64,000 bases of DNA, taken from the NCBI GenBank assembly GCA_026936325.1, contig JAPTHN010000012.1:34978537-35042536 (forward strand), in the 5' to 3' direction. How positions within the stretch are numbered: position 1 is the stretch's first letter; the number at the start of each line of letters is the position of its first letter. Positions 33,431-45,613 of this stretch are shown here, in pieces. The position numbers and the translations under genes were made by a program. Under the pieces are notes generated by a model. That model ran no database searches, was not told the DNA's origin, and was given only the letters and a program-made list of their open reading frames with translations. This stretch comes from Platynereis dumerilii (taxonomy: Eukaryota; Annelida; Polychaeta; Phyllodocida; Nereididae).

Positions 33431-33640
33431 ACTCCTAACATGTCTGTCTTGGCTCAGCAATCCATTCCCATGGCTACTGTTATTCTAGATTATGTTACTA
33501 CTGCGTGTGGCAGCAACCGTCTCAGCAGTAAGAGAGGTCACCACCTCCAGCCTCTTGACATTGCTCTGAGACTTCTGGGAATATTTCTTTCAGAGTCAGG
33601 ACACTAAGTGTATTTTGCCTGTGTCAATAAGATAGCATTA
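33430..33640 (-). repeat. Inverted copy of the array unit
   Basis: In reverse it reads through TATTCCCAGAAGTCT, a TGACCTCTCTTACTG stretch, a TAACATAATCTAGAATAACAG stretch and CCATGGGAATGG, in the array order. It marks the right boundary of the array by a change of orientation. Confidence 0.65.
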
Positions 33641-33904
33641 TTTGCAGTCAAGGGTGCCAGAATAGGGGGGGAAGGGGGCAATTGCCTCTCCAGCCCTTGA
33701 CCAGGACGGGCAGAGGGGGAAAGTTTACCTCTTTAATTTCAAAGAAAAACTTTATTAGGTCTTCATTTACTGTGAATTTAGTCAAAACTTTATAAAGATA
33801 TGCAAAATTATTATTGCTATTGGTAACATTGAGAGGTTGACTGCTTGCTCATCGCAGCTCATGATAAAATTACTTGCCTTAAGTTATGTGTGAAATCTCC
33901 AGCT

Positions 33905-33990
33905 CACTGTTATGTCCTTCTATTGTCCTAATTGGCCCGCCAAGTGCATGAATACATGATGTAAAGCCCTAATCAACCTTCCATTCGCTA
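33905..33990 (+). repeat. SINE tail fragment
   Basis: A TGTCCTAATTGGCCC word, then CAAGTGCATGAATACATGAT and GTAAAGCCCTAATCAACC, follow the same order as the tRNA-headed SINE at 51006-51190 and the inverted fragments at 52690-52790 and 43170-43245. Only the 3' part is present here. Confidence 0.6.
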
Positions 33991-34878
33991 CACTCACTAA
34001 CCTCAATGAGCAGGTGCACTGCATGAAACATCTTTCCATTCCAAGGAATGCATGCACTCGACACAAGGACTATTTTTTATCGCAGAGGGTGCAAGTGAAA
34101 TGCAGTTTTTTCTGTACGGATGCAGATCTTGTATTCGAAGTAACCCTAACCTTTTCCTGCGGATTAAGGAGGTAGGATTCTGAGACAAGATTGTATGATA
34201 GAAATAATAGGAAAGACAACCTACAACTTCTCGCATAAGGTTGAGAAAGCAAAATTTGTTGCTGATTTAGCGATTCGCTGCATAGGCATAGGGGAGAGTG
34301 GGGACCGATGGGCCACATGACAAATTATTGACCATGGAGGCAAATCTGCTTCAGATACAGGATTCATACTGTGCACCTTTTTAGCCAGTGTAATTCTCTA
34401 TAAAATGATATAAGATTCACATAGATCAACCTTGGGAGAAAGATGAGAAAACACATTTTCTGTCAAGAAAGATGGTGGCCCATCAGTGTCATGAGTTAAT
34501 TTTTTGTAGTTATATTAAATCTACCAAGATGATTTTTTAGTAGTACATGGACAGACGTATTAAAAACTGTATTAGAGAGTTTCTTTATGATTAGCTCATT
34601 GGTCACTAAGCCGAAAACAATTATGTGACATTTGGTCAACGCAAATGTTTGACTACCGCTGCAACCATCAAAATCTTGCCCAATAATCAGATTTCTTGAT
34701 GAACATTTAAAAATGGGTGTATTTTAATTTTTTCGCCATCAATAAATCATTTTTGTCAACCATTGAGATTTTTAGGGAAAAGGTAAAATTTTTGAATGAT
34801 CTTTGTACTAGTGTGCCACCTGAGGGAAAAATCTGGAATCATAACAATAAAATTCACGAATAACCCTTCATTAGGTTA

Positions 34879-35583
34879 TGTTGCACACAGTCTATGAGAA
34901 GTGTGCAGTATCAGTTTGTCACAGAATTTTTGGTATGAATCAGTTTCACAGTTAGGGTAACAACAAAGCTGCAGAGACATGTTTCCTGCAGGCATTCAAA
35001 TCACTTGTTCAACAGTCAAGGAAGGGTTAAGATCTATTGGTATTTTACCACTCAACATGTGATAGGTTCACAATGTAACAGAAGCAAAAGGGCATTGATG
35101 TGCAGTGATGCTAGGCATAGGAGAGCCATTTTAAGTTGTAAGTTAAATTAATTGTTTGTATTATTATAAATTGGTCATGAATTATTTGTAATTGATCTTC
35201 TTATTAAATCACTTTATTGGGCATTTATAAGGAGTTTCATGACTTTGAATAATTTTTAGGTTTAGTTGTATATTTATCAAATTAACTTTTGTTATGTTAC
35301 TGTCCTATTTAGCCTACCTTTGTGCATAAGTAAAGGACATAAAGCCCCAATCATTCATCCATTAAACCTGTGTAGTTCAAATATGGTGTCATTATGTAAT
35401 TGAATACGGCAAAGGATATTGTGATTTGTTGTGTGTTTCTGTATGTGTGTGTGCGTATGTGTGTTATGTGTGCTTGTACTTATATGTGTGTGTTTCTGTT
35501 CTTGCAGTTATACCAGCATTCAGTGTCTGTGTAATAAACAACATTTGAGTCATCCGTGTGTCCAGTCATCATTGTCTTCAATA
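34879..35583 (+). repeat. Left LTR of the BEL/Pao element
   Basis: Begins TGTTGCACAC and ends TTCAATA. Near the middle is a GTCCTATTTAGCC...AAAGCCCCAATCATTCATCC stretch resembling the SINE tail found elsewhere in the window, and toward the 3' side a GT-rich simple-repeat stretch. Nearly identical to the right LTR. Confidence 0.92.
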
Positions 35584-35614
35584 GTATAAAACTTCAAACT
35601 TCATCATCATCATC

Positions 35615-36727
35615 ATGGCAGAGGAACTTAAGAAAAACAGAGGCAAGCTGAAGGGCATGGTCACCAAGCGAATACAAGCCATCAAGAAGTTCAAGTCCCT
35701 TGATAACAAGGAAAGAGTGATTGCCGAAAGGGAACAGCTCATCAAAATATTCGAGGACTTCGAGACTACCCATGACAGCTATCATGATACGTTGCAGACA
35801 GAGCCAGAATGGGAGGAGAGCGATAAATACTTCTATGCAGTCCAAGACAACTTCCTTGCAACTATCGATTCGACGAAGCTGTGGTTGGGGGAACAAGGTG
35901 AAGGAGTGCAAGACCGGAAGGATTCAATTAAAGCTGAAACTAATGGGCTGAATTCTTCTGTAGGAGCTGCTGTGTCCGCAAGTGAATTGCTTCATATGGT
36001 TAATTGTCCTAAGATTGAAATAGAGACATTTACTGGTGATCCAACTAAGTTTCACATATTTATGATGACTTTTGAAGAAGTTGTGGGCAAGACTTCTCTA
36101 GACGATCGTACTAAATTGACCCACTTGTTGAGTGCTACTGATAAAGAGGCGAAGAATGCCATTCGTGGGTGCATTCTTATCGAAGGCGGAGAGGGGTACA
36201 AGATGTCTCGCGAAATACTTCATACTAGGTTCGGAAATGATCACCTTGTGATGGACCGTCTGATCCATAATTTGCTTCACGGGGGGAAGGTGCGATCTCC
36301 CAAAGATCTTCAGCAGCTTGCAGACGATCTGCAATGTTGCTATATGACTCTGTCCCAGCTGGAGCATCTTCATGAAGTAGACAATCAAGGCTCTATCGTA
36401 GCAATTATGGGTCGTCTGGAGTCGTTCCTTCAAGACAGGTGGATAAAGATAGCTCTTAAAACCAAGGAACAGTCGAAGAAATACCCAGGCTTTAAAGCTT
36501 TTGTGGACTTTGTTGCTCGGGTGGCAAGTGAGGCTAACGACTCAGTCTATGGTAAACGTGGCAACAAGGTAAAATCGGATGAAAAAGGTAAAAGTGACAG
36601 TGCTTCCTGGCAGTCTACATCTTTCTCTTCTAGTGTTAGTGAGTCAGGTTCAAGATGGAGGAGGCCTCCATGTTCTTTGTGTAGCAATGATCACAAATTG
36701 TTGACTGTTCAGAGTTTAAAGCTATGA
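35615..36727 (+). pseudogene. gag-like region of the BEL/Pao element
   Basis: A 370-residue frame. The N-terminal part is charged and helical. From about residue 130 (CPKIEIETFTGDPTKFHIF) it resembles the DUF1759 gag domain of BEL/Pao elements, including an ILHTRFGNDHLVMDRLI-type stretch. A CSLC.NDH-type zinc-knuckle start is seen at the end. In such elements this protein forms the particle core. Part of a defective element, so no function is inferred. Confidence 0.8.
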
Positions 36728-38733
36728 AGCCAAGTGATCGCTTACGTTATGTCCATGATCATAAACTATGTGAGAATTGTTTGCTCAGCAATCACGTTGC
36801 GGAGAACTGCAGGAAGTCTTCAGTATGTGACGTCCAGGGATGCGGAAAGAAGCACACTCGCTACATTCACGTTGATCATCTCGGCTCTGAAAAGAAAGAA
36901 TGTGTTGTCAAGAATGTTAAACATGTACAAGCTAACAATGTAAGTGTTGAAGCAGATGTTCATATGCCAATTGTAAGTGTAAAAGTTAACAATACTTACC
37001 GTGTAAATGCTTTGTTGGACACTGCTTCAAGCAGTACTTTCTGTTCTCGTAGACTTGTCAATGATCTTGGTTTGAAAGGAAGTTGTGAAGAGTATGTTCT
37101 GAATACTCTGGGAAAGTCTGAAGAAAAGGTGTCAGATGTTGTAAAGCTTAAATTATCTTCTGAAGATGGTAGTGAGTCACTTTGGCTTTCCCATGTCTAT
37201 GTAGTTGACAAAATTCCTGTTCGATCAGCACCTATGAATTGTGATTCGTTTCCTCATCTCAGGGATTTGCCCTTGTTAAAGGAATCCGGTGGTGTAGAGA
37301 TACTGATTGGTCAGGATAACGCAGAGGCTTTGATCCCGTTGGAAGTGAGGAAAGGCATTAGGCGAGAGCCTTTCGCTGTTAGGACATTGTTTGGATGGTC
37401 CCTAAATGGTCCCGCGAAGACTCTCCAGATGGTTAAACGTTCAGTTATGTCTCATTTCATCCATGTTGATTCGTTAGAGGAAAAGGTGAATACTCTATGG
37501 AATATAAAGAATGAAGGTATTTGTGATGAAGTCAGTTCCATGTCTGTGAATGATAGAATGGTTACTCAATTATGGGAAGATAACTGTAGGAAGTTAGATC
37601 ATCATTACGAACTTCCTATCCTCTGGAAGCCAAATTTTCAGTCGTCTAACAACACTGTTGTTCATGGTAACAACTCAGCATTGTCAAAAACTGGTTTCAA
37701 CTTTTCCAAATTTGACTCAAATGATTTGCAGCTGTTGGCAATGATTCCCGAGAGTCAATGTGCCAAGGAGGTCAATGATTTTTCTTCTGATTGTCGTTCG
37801 AAGGCTTTTGGTGTCAAGTGCAATGTGACAAAAGATGTTCTTTACTTTGATGTTTCAGTTAGTCATGATGTTGAGGTTGCTAGACGTCGAATGTGGAGTT
37901 TTGTTACTTCAATATTTGATCCTCTCAGGCTGGTGAGCCCAGCAGTTGTCACAGGGAAACTACTGTTTCAGGAGGTGTCCAGGTTAAAGATTCCATGGGA
38001 TTCTGAGGTTTCAGCGGATTTGAAGAAGAATTGGGAGTCATGGCTTGTAGTTCTACGGATGGTAGCGAACTTGCAGATTCTACATTGTGTTAAGCCAGCC
38101 AGGTTTGAAAATGCATTTCTGGAATTGCTTCACTTTTGTGACGCCAGCCGAAGGGCTTATGGTTGTCTTACTCATTTGAGATGTGTGGATCGAAGTGGTC
38201 ATATTAGTGTGTCTCTGGCCTTGAGTAAGTGCAAGTCGACCTCAGTGGAGCAGTGGCATCACATATCTGGCAAAGATGCTGATCGGGTTTCTCGTGGTCA
38301 AGATGTTCAGGATCTAAACCTGAAGGAGTGGTTGTTTGGTCCCAGTTTTCTTGGAAAATTCAAGTCTGAGTGGAAAGTTGATGACGTGTGTAGTTCTCGG
38401 TCGGAAGATGATCTGGAGGTGAAGTGGGAGTCGAAGAAACGGCCCGAGCTGTGTTTCTTGAGTGATCTTGAATTTGGTCCCCTGGAGAAGCTGATGGAGC
38501 ATTGTTTGTCACTGAATAAGCTCAAGAGAGCTGTTGCTTGGTTGTTGAGATTGGGAATAATCCTTGCAGTCCAAAGAAGCGAATGGAACATCCCTTGGAG
38601 TATTTGGAGTATTTGGCCAATGGGTATTGCAAAAGATGTGTACCCAGGATCCAATGGATTGATCAGAAGTGTCAAGATCAAAACAAGGGTCACTGAACTT
38701 GTGAGACAAATTGTGAAGATTGTTATTCTTTAA
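36724..38733 (+). pseudogene. pol-like remnant of the BEL/Pao element
   Basis: Starts with a knuckle-like CENCLLSNHVAENC / CGKKHTRYIH region, then a retroviral-type aspartic protease segment (VNALLDTASSSTFCSRRLV), a FAVRTLFGWSLNGP segment typical of the BEL/Pao linker before reverse transcriptase, and a later WSFVTSIFDPLRLVSPAVV region found in the Pao (peptidase A17-type) part. A short integrase-side stretch (LSLNKLKRAVAWLLR) is near the end. The enzyme set is incomplete. The frame is a fossil of the family and not a host gene. Confidence 0.8.
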
Positions 38734-38959
38734 GGCTCTCTGTAAATATTTCTAATTACGTCATTATGTGTTGTAAACTATTTGATGTATTTTGTACAAT
38801 GTATCTGTAAAAAAAAAAAAAGGTCTATTTTGTACAACGTATCACTTGTGTTTGTAAAAAAAAAAAAAAAAAAAAAATTATGCCTTTACCTTCCGAGGTG
38901 TGTGATAATTGTGAATGTGATAAACTTATTAAATTTAGGATAAATTCAATGCCGGGGAG

Positions 38960-39664
38960 TGTTGCACACAGTCTATGAGAAGTGTGCAGTATCAGTTTGT
39001 CACAGAATTTTTGGTATGAATCAGTTTCACAGTTAGGGTAACAACAAAGCTGCAGAGAAATGTTTCCTGCAGGCATTCAAATCACTTGTTCAACAGTCAA
39101 GGAAGGGTTAAGATCTATTGGTATTTTACCACTCAACATGTGATAGGTTCACAATGTAACAGAAGCAAAAGGGCATTGATGTGCAGTGATGCTAGGCATA
39201 GGAGAGCCATTTGAAGTTGTAAGTTAAATTAATTGTTTGTATTATTATAAATTGGTCATGAATTATTTGTAATTGATCTTCTTATTAAATCACTTTATTG
39301 GGCATTTATAAGGAGTTTCATGACTTTGAATAATTTTTAGGTTTAGTTGTATATTTATCAAATAAACTTGTGTTATGTTACTGTCCTATTTAGCCTACCT
39401 TTGTGCATAAGTAAAGGACATAAAGCCCCAATCATTCATCCATTAAACCTGTGTAGTTCAAATATGGTGTCATTATGTAATTGAATACGGCAAAGGATAT
39501 TGTGATTTGTTGTGTGTGTCTGTATGTGTGTGTGCGTATGTGTGTTATGTGTGCTTGTACTTATATGTGTGTGTTTCTGTTCTTGCAGTTATACCAGCAT
39601 TCAGTGTCTGTGTAATAAACAACATTTGAGTCATCCGTATGTCCAGTCATCATTGTCTTCAATA
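38960..39664 (+). repeat. Right LTR of the BEL/Pao element
   Basis: Same length as the left LTR and about 99% identical by eye. The frame at 39512-39790 is only the GT-rich stretch of this LTR read through its edge. A-rich runs precede it, followed by a purine-rich GGGGAG immediately before the LTR, where the polypurine tract is expected. Confidence 0.92.
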
Positions 39665-40013
39665 GGTTATATTTTGGTAAATATTCAATTCACACACAAG
39701 ATTGCATCAGTGTCTAGCAGGGTCATTACGTTTATTATTTCCCAAATACTAACTAGATTGAAAATTTGTGAATTCTATGGATATTTTTGATTTCCACCAT
39801 TTTGTGTTTCAAGCCATTACTAAGGCAAATCAGTATAAATTTGAGGGCATTCCTTCAAGTCGAAACTTAACATTTAAAGATGCGAACTGAAGTTCTGTTG
39901 TGCTTCTGTCCTAATTAACTTTAATATCCAGCCCCATGCCAATACGCCACCTATAGAAATTCTCAAGAAAAAGTGACCCATTGTTCCCCATGTTGGGTGG
40001 CCCATCGGTCCCC

Positions 40014-41120
40014 AAAAGCTTTCAGATCAGTTAAACCCTGCTTTTTTTTGGTGAAATTTGGATCTTGTTCCTAAAATTAAATTAGTTAATTGTAACCAAT
40101 ATGTAGGGAAAGTCATCATAGGAAATATATTGCCTCGAGTCTACCCAAAAAACATCTCGACCCCCCCAACCCACCCGGTCTGGATCCGCTTCTGAAGATA
40201 TTTGTGTTTTATTGCATTTTCATAAAGGCGTTCGGCATCTCAGATCATAGGCAGAAATTAGTCAAATAGGCAGTGTGGTCAACGACAAAAAGACACACCC
40301 CAAAGCAATTACTGTAATGAAACTTAAGGGAGAGCAATGAACCTCATAAATGTCAGAAACGCGGAAGAATACAACATGAGGCCGAAGGATGAGTGTTTAT
40401 TCTGCAGCAGACCTGACATGAGTATGGTTCATTGCTGTGAACCACACTGACTCCCATTAAGTTTTAGGTATCCCACAATAAAAATAGACCTCCAACTAAA
40501 AAATTAATAATTTCACGAGGCACCACTTTGTTTGAATGGACTAAAAATATCCCTAGCAACCGCACCAACCAGTCAGACTCAAAACAATTGTGACGTCATC
40601 ACTTCACTGCCCATTGTGTTTTACAAATCAACGTCAGATAACGATGAACCAAATGGTGTGAATCATATGGAATTTTGCCAGAACTTCACTGTCTATTGTG
40701 GGATATAATCTTTTGTACCACTCAACAGTGAAAATTAGCATTATGTACACCGTTGTACATATTATCATGTCCAATGGTTTGGTGCTTCATTCATTGACAC
40801 TGGAGCGCTGCAGCATGAGATGTGACATCACAATGGTGTCACCATGGTGACGTCTCTCAACCTCTCTTTCACATCAACAGCAACAGTTGTTTCTTTTGGT
40901 GCTAAAGATTTTTTATCTTCAAAAAAAGGGGGAGGGGGAACAAATGATGGTTACTGACACAACCACTATCACCATTCATTCCTTGAAATTTATTTTTTTT
41001 GCAAGAGTGAAGTCTCTGAAATAAGACATGTTCCTCCTGATTAAATTTTTTTTACACAATTTGGCTCGTAATTTTCAGAACTTTCTTGTGATAATAGGGG
41101 GTTTCATGGTACAAAACAAT
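40014..41120. other. Non-coding stretch with an old hairpin-type repeat
   Basis: No gene. The segment from about 40680 to 40850 (TTGTGGGATATAATC, TGTACACCGTTGTACA, GAGCGCTGCAGC) resembles the palindrome at 41124-41252 in vocabulary, so both may be parts of one DNA element. Confidence 0.35.
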
Positions 41121-41123
41121 TAT

Positions 41124-41252
41124 CTAATGGTTAAATTGTGGGACATGAAATATGTACACCCTCGAATGTCATGTACAACTCGGTCTAGCGGCCTCGTTTT
41201 ACATTGACATTCTCGGGTGTACATATCTTCATGTCCCACATTTACCCATAAG
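41124..41252. repeat. Imperfect palindrome, arms about 55 bp
   Basis: The left arm (TGTGGGACATGAAATATGTA, CACCCTCGAATGTCATGTA) and the right arm (inverse: TGTGGGACATGAAGATATGT, ACACCCGAGAATGTCAATGT) meet around a CGGTCTAGCGGC loop. Transcribed, it would form a long hairpin. Likely a MITE or the folded end of a larger element. Confidence 0.65.
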
Positions 41253-41269
41253 ACAACTGTAATTTGTAC

Positions 41270-41475
41270 AATGTTAGTACTTCCCTCATTCTTTTTGAAA
41301 GGCTGCTGCTATACCAGATTATGTCACTACGAGCAACCATTTCTATGATAAAAGGGGTGACCACCTTAAGCCTTCTTGACATTGGTGCTAGGCTGCTATA
41401 GACTGGGAGTCTGTCTATTGATATATGCAGATTCCATGATGACCAAGTCCTGCCTGGGTCAATAAGATCTATATA
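41270..41475 (-). repeat. Diverged inverted copy of the array unit
   Basis: In reverse: ATCTTATTGACCCAGGCAGG, CAATGTCAAGAAGGC, AAGGTGGTCACCCCTTT and GTGACATAATCTGGTATAGC follow the array consensus order. The minus-strand frame at 41242-41487 is this repeat. Confidence 0.5.
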
Positions 41476-41888
41476 TTTTTCATCCAAAATAGTAAGGGCC
41501 GGTCTGCAATGAGGTTGAGAGCAGGAATATTCAAATATCTTTCATACAGTGCAACTTTGACTGCTTCGTGCTAGATGTTAGTAAGTTCTTGAGTCCTAAT
41601 GATGTCTAATATTGTGCGGCAATTTTTTTTTCCTTAATGTGCGTAATTTCATCTAATGAAATATTATTGACTGTGGTGCAATCAGTTGCATTCAATATTT
41701 TCAAGCATCCAATAATATTAAAGTAAGAATGACACTGTAAGGAATTAGTTACAGCAGTTTAATTGCGACCTTGGCCAGTCTATTGAGAAGACACTCCAGA
41801 AAATGAACTTATTCAGCCTAGACTAAGGACAAATAATTCTTGAGACCAAGTGACTAATTTGAAAATCTATTGGGGGGGGGGAAGAGGG

Positions 41889-43571
41889 CACTCTTAAAAC
41901 AGATTGGTTGATTTTTGGGAAAAGACCAACCATTTCAATTGGTTGTGCAAAATCAACCAATAATTATGGTTGAAACTTTTTTATTGGTTGAGGGGCAACC
42001 ACAAAAATTGGTTGAAAAATACCAACCAACTCCAATGGTCAGAAAAATGGTTATGTCATATTTATTTGAATAAAGTGTCTCTCCACCACCCAGCTGATCA
42101 GAAGCCCTCTCAAATAAAAGCTGCCCTCAATAAAGCTGGGAAAGGTAGAAGTAGTGTACAAGTTAAAAAGTAAATGGTAGTGTGAAACAAAGGTCCATTA
42201 TACTAAAATGGAGAAAAGAAGGCCAGAGGGCCTCTATTCAAGTTTAAGTGGTATGCAGAAGTTTAAATCAGACTGTGAACCAGTGAGTGAAGGCTCAGCA
42301 AGGAATCGCTGAACTTACTAACAACAAAAGCATAACTGAGTTTTGACAACAAACAAACAGTGTATAATCTCATAATTTATGTTATGATCCCGGATTACAT
42401 ATCACAGCTGACTTAAAAATAGGTTTAGTCTTGACTCACTGAATGATACTCTACAAACTGCGTTCAACAATTCCAAGATGGTACAAGAAATGAGATTAGA
42501 ACTCATGTTTGTCAAAGGAATTCGAAGCATATTGCTACAGAAGAATCATGAGTAATAGAGAGTCATGTGCTGTCATCTATATACTACCTAAGTCCAGGTG
42601 AGAGTGTAACTTTGAAAATATAAAAAAAACATGCAGCATGCATGGGCATGTTAATTGAATAAATGCATCACAAAATTGTAGATACACTATTTTCCACTAA
42701 GCTCAAATGATTAGCTCTAAAACTGTGAAAGATTAAGTAGGCTAAACATTTTGCAGGAGTACCATCATAACCAAGAACTTGAACAGTCACTCACATACAG
42801 TTGTTCTTGATACCTCTGGAATGTCCCATATTTAATATAGCATTGCAGTTGACACTTCTATGCGAGGTAAGTGTATTTTATTATATTAGTAGTCTGTAAA
42901 TGGACTGTAGACTGCTTGGTAAAACAAGGAAGAAAAGTCTACCAATTTTTAGAGCAATCTCCAGTGCCTTCTGGTTGGATAGCTCAACTCTCTCTATCTC
43001 TCTGTTCCTGCATTTCTTCTTATTATTTTCTACAATAAACTATTTTTTCATTGAAACAATTGATCTTTTTCTCTTTCAGATCTCAAGGATAAAAATCAAA
43101 CCACACCCCCCCAAATAAAAAAATACCCCTCCCCCACCAAAAAAAAAGCAACACCTGAAAGTTAAGGTAATCAATTGCCCTTTGGGTTCAATGGCTTTAC
43201 ATCCTGTGTTTTTGCACTAGATGGGCCTAATCAGGCCAGCCATGGACCATGGCAATGAGATAACAGCTGTCAGACTGAGTTCTACCGAGGGTTGGTCCTA
43301 CAATCATGAGGTGTTTACTAACTATAATCCCATTCCTTATTTTAAAACCAGGAAGGTTCTTTCATTCAACCAATTATTAGGGTTATTATCAAACCAATTT
43401 CATGTGTTGAAATGATAGCTAGAAAGATCAACCAATTCAAATTGGTTGGTCGCAAAACCAATCTTGATTGGTTGACTGCAACCAATCAATTGGTCGGTCC
43501 CATTTCAACATATAAAATTGGTTGTTTTCAACCAATATATTGGTATATTCAACCAATCTGTTTTAAGAGTG
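41889..43571. mobile_element. CACTA-like element with AACCAAT subterminal words, 1.7 kb
   Basis: The termini CACTCTTAAAACAGATTGG and its inverse at 43549-43571 are perfect over 23 bp. Both subterminal regions are crowded with the word ATTGGTTG / CAACCAAT in both orientations (about 41900-42050 and 43370-43560). Three Gs lie outside each end and could be a 3-bp target duplication. The middle holds the module shared with 7595-7920 (at 42800-43130) and an inverted SINE tail (about 43170-43245). No transposase is seen, so it is non-autonomous. Confidence 0.75.
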
Positions 43572-44660
43572 GGGATAATCATATGCCCATGATCTTCGTA
43601 GGAGGGGAATGCAACCCCCCCCCCCCCATTCCCCAAGGATTTTCACCCCTGAAAAAAATACCTCTTAAACTGATCATTTTCAGCACACTTTAAAATGACA
43701 CCAGCAGACCATATATGCTTAATATTACTACTTTCAGCCCACTTAATGCAGGCCATTGCAGGGCCATATCAACTTAATTTTGGGCCCCAGGCAAACAATG
43801 TAAAATGGAAATCCCAACCCCCATCAATTATTTTCTGTTGGATCAACAATAATTTATTTGGTTTTCATCATATACACAACAGTAATACTTTATGTGACCA
43901 ATTTAAACCCACTTGAGGTGGCTTGCAGACACCAAATTCACTATGGTCAGCCCTTCTGACAGTGATGTTTAACTTATTTTTCAGAATAAATTATGGATTC
44001 TCCCCAGAGTCAATAAGACATAATTTGACATGGAGATTAGGGGCACTGCTTGTTATCGCCCACGCTATGCTATGCATAGGGCGATTATGTTTCTGTCTTG
44101 GTTCGGTCTTGATGAGGTGAAATTCCCAAGTCTGTGGCCTTAACCAGGCCATTCCGGGAGTTCCTCTCACATGTATAACCCATTGATGACATTGAAGATG
44201 TGTATGAAGCAGCGATTTTCCCTTTCGATTTGATATTATTTCTTGTGATCAGCTTCAAAGCCTGACGAAGGGTGAGTGAGGCTGGTTTTGCGCCGCCATT
44301 TCTTTATGTTTACATGGCCACGCCACTTGCTGTATTCCTGTTGTACTGTTACCACTGCTGTGTACTGTTACAGGCCTCATATTAAGTTAATTCCAATTAA
44401 CTTTGTTAATTGCCAATACAATAACAGAACATATTGGCCTATTCATTTGAGTGCATTGAATTGCTGTTCACTAAGTACTGTCAGTATTCAAAGTGCAATT
44501 CGGTTTCACACCTGCCTCTCACCTCACCGCAGCTAATTAGCTATCTTTACATGTTCCTGTATTATTTCATTTGTTAAAACCCATCACTAAAATATCTAAT
44601 TAGTTTCCTTATAATAATACCTTCCTCTTCCAGCAGACATTCACCAACTTATTGACCGTC
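43572..44660. other. Non-coding stretch, no gene supported
   Basis: Several short + strand frames lack domains. A GGGCCCCAGGCAAA word (43780-43795) belongs to a common eroded repeat type that also appears near 50570 and 56680. Confidence 0.4.
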
Positions 44661-44694
44661 TATCTATCAATCTCTCTATCTCTCTATCTATCTC

Positions 44695-44755
<61 letters not shown>

Positions 44756-44766
44756 TTATCTATTTC
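44661..44766 (+). repeat. (TATC)n microsatellite
   Basis: An interrupted then uninterrupted run of TATC/CTCT tetranucleotides, purest from about 44688 to 44755. The frame 44652-44834 is this repeat read as Leu-Ser-Ile-Tyr and is not a gene. Confidence 0.95.
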
Positions 44767-45611
44767 TTATTTTTATTTCAATAACCATTATCTCAATTAC
44801 ACTGATGTTAAGCAGTCATGTTTGGCATGGTTAATGCTGCACCTCTAAGAGTGCTTGTTTGGACCGTGCACACTTTTGCAACACATATTTTCACTGATTT
44901 ACATGTTTCTACTTAAAAATAACTCTCAGTCTAGGATTTTCTGGCGAATATAGGTGGTAAGAGAGGTCTCTAAGTGCATGAGATTGATGGCACATTTCTG
45001 CAGGAAGGTATGACAAGGATTGAAAATTGCTCCAGGGGGTGTGTACTTCTGCAACCCACTGTATATCATGCTATCTATGGATTGACAAGGGTTGAAGGGA
45101 ATTTTCACAAACTGCTAAAGCAAAACTCTTAGGAAATTTGTCGAGCCGAGATGTCGGATAAGTTTCAAAATAACACAAACAATACAGATAGTTTTCAGGA
45201 AAGACTTGCTTGGTCTAGTTAGGACTCACGTTTCATTCTAAAAACTTTTTTCAATATCTAGGACATCATTTCATTTGTTCTTCAGAGTGGTTGTGTTGAA
45301 CGTTTAACTGCAGTACTAGGAAATACAAAGCAAATGCATTGTACATGATATGATATGACAAGATATCATATGATGTTTATTTGTAACTCACACAGCTTAG
45401 AAAAAGAGAGAGTACAAAAAAATACGTATCAAATGGTGAGCTGCTGGGTCTCCACGGTGGCAACTTGTGCTGAGGAAAACTCCAAGCCCCCCTCAATATT
45501 AAATGGTCGCCCCCTTAGCATTGGTAAAGTTCTAATCAAAAGCCAAACAAACTGTGTGTGAATAATTTTTGTTTATAAAGAATAGGCAAATTGATGCTAG
45601 ATAGAGTCCGG
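44767..45611. other. Non-coding stretch; possible array-repeat relic
   Basis: At about 44940-45100 the words GGTGGTAAGAGAGGTCTC, ATATCATGCTATCT and GATTGACAAGG resemble pieces of the array unit but in mixed order, so this is only a possible relic. No gene. Confidence 0.3.
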
Positions 45612-45613
45612 TA

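Larger units (their letters stand above)
34879..39664 (+). mobile_element. BEL/Pao-type LTR retrotransposon, recent but defective
   Basis: Two direct 705-bp LTRs (34879-35583 and 38960-39664) are flanked by the 5-bp target duplication GGTTA (34874-34878 and 39665-39669). Between them are a gag-like and a pol-like frame whose features place the element in the BEL/Pao group. The LTRs differ at only about six positions by eye, so the insertion is young. The internal region is only about 3.4 kb, well below complete family members, and pol is incomplete; I judge it broken, with about two breaks or a little more. It lies inside DNA element C. Confidence 0.9.
34291..40013. mobile_element. Word-grammar DNA element C, split by an LTR retrotransposon
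   Basis: Starts after TA (34289-34290) with GGGGAGAGTGGGGACCGATG. Its word is GGGGACCGATGGGCCA, terminal at 34300. An inner inverted copy sits at 34476-34491 (176 bp from the terminal word), and two inverted copies in tandem lie at the right end (ending at 39989 and 40013). Removing the LTR retrotransposon and its 5-bp duplication leaves about 930 bp, the size usual for this group. The extreme right terminus is eroded, so the end given is that of the last word. Confidence 0.65.

Noticed and set aside
39512-39790. Cys/Val-rich peptide gene
   Set aside because: It is the GT-rich part of an LTR read through its edge.
44652-44834. Leu-Ser-Ile-Tyr repeat protein
   Set aside because: Translation of a (TATC)n microsatellite.
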